Source of the DNA: DASTCZ01 sp035308165
Lineage (GTDB): Bacteria; Acidobacteriota; Terriglobia; Acidiferrales; UBA7541
Assembly: GCA_035308165.1 (NCBI GenBank)
Contig: DATGHC010000067.1
Coordinates: 62,001 to 126,000, forward strand
Length of the DNA stretch: 64,000 nt
Direction of reading: 5' to 3'
The notes below the pieces were generated by a model that was given only the letters and a program-made list of their open reading frames with translations, made no database searches and had not been told where the DNA came from. A program made the position numbers and the translations under genes. This document shows positions 61,190 through 64,000 of the stretch, piece by piece; the stretch's first letter is position 1; each line of letters begins with the position of its first letter.

Positions 61190-61574
61190 GAATCAATTAT
61201 TCGCTGCGCACCATGGGAAGTCAATGAAACGCCTGCTCGACATCATTTGATTCTTCGGGATGCCGCTGCTCGGCGTTTGACGTCATATTGGATGCGTCCG
61301 TCCTCGTATAGGGATCTGCAGACGCCGTGCGTCGATTTGGAACTGTACCGCCGCCGAACACTCCCGTTTTGAAATTCAGCCTCCATGTTCCTCGAAACTC
61401 AAAACCACTTTTCAGTGTGCATCTATTTCGTCCGGAGTTGGGGGGGGGCCCCCAAACTTTTTTGATTGTTAGACTTGCCTGACCCAAATTAGATTTTGGG
61501 AACTTGAATCAGAAGTTCCTTTCCGTCTTATCGACTCACAAATCTTTGGCCACAACCTTGCTTTGAGCAGAGTT
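61190..61574. other. non-coding region with a terminator-like hairpin
   Basis: About 385 bases between the divergent hypothetical gene and the Ig-repeat lipoprotein. It holds the hairpin at 61439-61463 and a second small hairpin (CCCAAA/TTTGGG, 61483-61500). No other gene-like frame was seen. Confidence 0.5.
61439..61463 (+). terminator. terminator-like hairpin with T6 before the lipoprotein gene
   Basis: TTGGGGG and CCCCCAA pair around three G, then AC and six T on the plus strand. It contains an eight-G homopolymer. No plus-strand gene lies upstream, so it would act on a leader of the lipoprotein gene or on read-through. The second hairpin follows 20 bases on. Confidence 0.55.
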
Positions 61575-64000
61575 GTGGGGAACAAATCTGATGTCCGCAA
61601 AATTGAATCATCAAAGATTCGCCGGCCTTTGCTCTGGGCGATGTCGTTTGCACCCGGCATCATGGGGTGCGCGGGGGTTGCGGGGGGCCCACCGCCGCCC
61701 CCACCGCCCCCGGCACCCATCACAGTTTCAGTCACGCCCAACGGCGCATCTCTCCCGCTAGGAGCCACGCAGCAGTTCACAGCCACAATCACGAACACCG
61801 CGAATACGGCCGTGAGTTGGAGCGTCAATAGCACTCCGGGCGGAAATTCGGTAGAGGGAATGATTTCCGGCGGTGGTCTTTACACCGCCCCGCAGAATTT
61901 GCCGCAGCCGGCATCGGTCACCATCCAGGCCGTCAGCCAGGCCGATCCCACCAAAAGCGCCAGCGCCACTGTGACGGTTACCAGCGATGTAGCCATCACT
62001 GTTTCGCCGGCGGTGGCAAATGTGGAGTTGGGGGCCGGTCAAATCTTCACCGCGCACGTCTCCGGCTCCGGCGCTCCCAATACAGCCGTGATTTGGTCTC
62101 TCGCAGGCGCGGGCTGCAGCGGCGTAGCCTGCGGCACGGTGGACGCGAATGGCAATTACCTGGCGCCGCAAGTGCTGCCTTCACCCGCACTCATCACCCT
62201 GTCCGTGCGGAGTGTTGCGGACCCGTCGAAGACCTCGACCGCTTCCATCACTATAACGAGTCGCTTTACTTTCACTGTCAACGGTCCGGCGTCTTTGAAT
62301 GCAGGCGCAACAGCCACCTATGTGGCCACTCTGACCGCTGTCCCCGGATCTAATCCAAGCGCCGCAATTTCCTGGAGCCTTTCCAGTGCGAACTGTTCGG
62401 GTGCTGCATGCGGCACAATTTCTGCGAGCGGTTTCACGGCCGTTTACCAGGCTCCCGTCGTGGTCCCATCGCCAGGCTCAGTCACGGTCATTGCTACGCC
62501 CGCAGCGGACCCATCGAAAGCAGCGTCCGTCACCGTGGCAATCATCCCGCAGGTGAGCGTTGTGGTCTCACCATCAACGGCGACACTGGCGCTGGGCGCA
62601 ACACAAAATTTCACCGCGCAAGTCACGGGCGCCTCCAACACAAGCGTGGCGTGGGACGTGAATGGCGTCCTCGGAGGAAACTCAACTGTCGGCACGATCG
62701 TAAATTCAGCAGGATCAACTTCAACCACTTACACTGCCCCCGCATCATTGCCAACGCCGCCCACGGTCACCGTCCACGCGACCAGCTCCGCGAACCCCAG
62801 CGCCACAGGCAGCGCCAGCGTGACGATTTCCAGCACTGTGTCTCTTGCACTTACACCATTGAGTTCGACTCGCGCGGTCAACCACCGCCAGATGTTCACG
62901 GCCTCAATCTCAGGGACTCCCAATACGAACGTCACGTGGCTGATCAATGGAATCCCGGGCGGAAATACAACTGTTGGACAAATCTGTGTCCTGGCATCCA
63001 ACCCATGCCAGCAGGTAAGCTCGGCTCCTGCGGGCAGCGTGGAATACTTGGCGCCCGGGGCCACTCCCTCGCCCAATCCCGTCACGCTCTTGGTCACCAG
63101 CCAAGCCGACGCATCGCAATCCGCAAGCGCCCAGATCACTGTTCTCGCGCACATTGCGCTAAGCGTCTCGCCTCCCGGCGCTACCATCTCGCCAGATGCC
63201 AATCAGGCATTCGTGGCCACCGTCCTGGGCACCGACAATCAGAGCGTGACCTGGAATATTAATGGCGCGGGTTGTGCCGGCACCGGCTTGCCATGCGGCA
63301 GCATTACGTCAACAGGTGTGTTCACGGCGCCGGTCTCCACGCCATTGCCAAACGCGATAAACATCGTGGCCACCAGCTCAGAAGACACCTCTCAGACAGG
63401 GGCATCCAGCATCACCATTGCAACAAACTCCATCATTACTCGCTTGCTGCCCGCCAGCATTTTCGCGGGCGCTGCCGGAGGCTTCACCCTTCGAGTGCAG
63501 GGCGGAAATTTCGTGACCTCCGCTCCCGGCCCTGGCTCCGTGATCCAGGTTGCCGGCGCGCCGCGGCTCACCTCTTGCGACACTCGTGGCGATTGCACAA
63601 CCACACTCTCCGCGGCAGATCTTGCCGTCCCCGGGAACCTGAGCATCCAAATTCTTAATCCCGACTCAACTTCCTCCAACGCGGTGATCTTCGTCGTGGC
63701 CCAGGAAACGACGATTCCAGATGTCATCGCGCTGACCACTGCAAGTCCCATCGCGAATGGAAAAGACATAGCTGTCGTCGATGCGTCCACTCTCGGTTCC
63801 TTGGCCCCGCAGCCCAACATCACGTTAACCGTCGCGGCGATGGGTCTTTTTTCGGTGAGCAGCAATGCCTGCACTTTGGGCGCGAGCCCGATTGCCCTCA
63901 TACGCCCGGCCAATGGAACAGCAATCATGGACATCTGCATTTTCTCGGTGAGCGGCCTCGACCCCGCATTCGCTTACACCATCACTGGCCCGGCGCCCCC
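61575..64000 (+). CDS. Ig-repeat lipoprotein, continues past the window edge
   Basis: An unbroken frame of about 808 codons runs off the right end. The N-terminus has a basic stretch (KIRR), a hydrophobic run (PLLWAMSFAPGIM) and then GC, which fits a lipobox. A Pro-rich linker (eight Pro) follows. Six Ig-like domains of about 95 residues start near 61719, 61990, 62266, 62550, 62838 and 63150, each with a pattern such as VTPNGASLPLGATQQFTATI and later AVSWSVN. From about 63430 an IPT/TIG-like domain (TRLLPASIFAGAAGGFTLRV) starts. Start codon choice (GTG 61575, TTG 61563 or ATG 61641) is uncertain. A surface adhesin or matrix role is an inference from the family. Confidence 0.85.
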   Translation, partial: MGNKSDVRKIESSKIRRPLLWAMSFAPGIMGCAGVAGGPPPPPPPPAPITVSVTPNGASLPLGATQQFTATITNTANTAVSWSVNSTPGGNSVEGMISGGGLYTAPQNLPQPASVTIQAVSQADPTKSASATVTVTSDVAITVSPAVANVELGAGQIFTAHVSGSGAPNTAVIWSLAGAGCSGVACGTVDANGNYLAPQVLPSPALITLSVRSVADPSKTSTASITITSRFTFTVNGPASLNAGATATYVATLTAVPGSNPSAAISWSLSSANCSGAACGTISASGFTAVYQAPVVVPSPGSVTVIATPAADPSKAASVTVAIIPQVSVVVSPSTATLALGATQNFTAQVTGASNTSVAWDVNGVLGGNSTVGTIVNSAGSTSTTYTAPASLPTPPTVTVHATSSANPSATGSASVTISSTVSLALTPLSSTRAVNHRQMFTASISGTPNTNVTWLINGIPGGNTTVGQICVLASNPCQQVSSAPAGSVEYLAPGATPSPNPVTLLVTSQADASQSASAQITVLAHIALSVSPPGATISPDANQAFVATVLGTDNQSVTWNINGAGCAGTGLPCGSITSTGVFTAPVSTPLPNAINIVATSSEDTSQTGASSITIATNSIITRLLPASIFAGAAGGFTLRVQGGNFVTSAPGPGSVIQVAGAPRLTSCDTRGDCTTTLSAADLAVPGNLSIQILNPDSTSSNAVIFVVAQETTIPDVIALTTASPIANGKDIAVVDASTLGSLAPQPNITLTVAAMGLFSVSSNACTLGASPIALIRPANGTAIMDICIFSVSGLDPAFAYTITGPAP

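Noticed and set aside
62408..63262. 284-codon plus-strand frame in the Ig-repeat region
   Set aside because: It is a shifted reading of the lipoprotein; the true frame carries the repeated Ig pattern and is open throughout.

Overview
The window looks like a chromosomal segment of an Acidobacteriota bacterium, probably class Terriglobia or a close relative. The evidence is a PadR regulator overlapping a long duplicated-permease (ADOP-type) protein, a VWFA-related protein of the acidobacterial type, a run of bacterial Ig-like domains ending in an IPT/TIG-like segment, a Gram-negative LPS export cluster with fused LptC/LptA, and a GC-rich coding style with frequent GTG and TTG starts. No prophage, insertion sequence, CRISPR array or rRNA was seen. 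There is one tRNA gene, tRNA-Cys(GCA).

Layout. 0-7.3 kb: small secreted proteins, a GyrI-like protein, then chrB overlapping a Tat-signal, SufS-like PLP protein that lacks the catalytic cysteine, then a PadR/ADOP pair with a readable promoter-operator. 7.4-16.4 kb: tRNA-Cys, a secreted esterase-like protein, galT, yraN, a class III aminotransferase, cysS and small envelope proteins. 16.8-23.7 kb: smc (with a long acidic insert), purC, a minimal Fis-type HTH protein and a secreted TPR-like protein. 24-29.9 kb: SDR, DoxX, a DedA-rhodanese fusion, dcd, an HU-like protein, a site-2 protease and an APC permease, plus one copy of a dispersed inverted repeat.

29.9-48.2 kb is one long minus-strand run. 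In transcription order it reads: GAF-GGDEF protein, a single BMC-H microcompartment shell gene, a strong intrinsic terminator, a CoA-acylating-type aldehyde dehydrogenase with a linker, a candidate targeting helix and an extra C-terminal segment, then lptC/A, lptB, rpoN, rapZ, an MsbA-like exporter, yicC, gmk, rpoZ, coaBC, a family 4 uracil-DNA glycosylase and priA. The genes from lptC to priA are tightly packed, and several overlap by 4-8 bases, so they probably form one or a few operons joining envelope export with nucleotide, CoA and replication functions.

48.2-57.5 kb: a short RodZ-like protein and an unknown helical protein, a four-gene nucleoside salvage cassette (deoA, nupC, punA, cdd), a quinone reductase-like flavoprotein, suhB, the VWA protein, a MoaD-MoaE fusion and a 50-residue TatA-like microprotein. 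57.8-64 kb: a TIGR01777 epimerase, a secreted protein, an ECF sigma factor with an overlapping zinc-finger anti-sigma factor, a conserved hypothetical, and the first ~800 codons of an Ig-repeat lipoprotein that runs off the right edge.

The best candidates for something new are the one-shell-gene BMC unit with an internal terminator (44.5-46.9 kb) and the chrB/cysteine-less SufS-like exported pair with its operator-like palindrome (1.6-4.1 kb).
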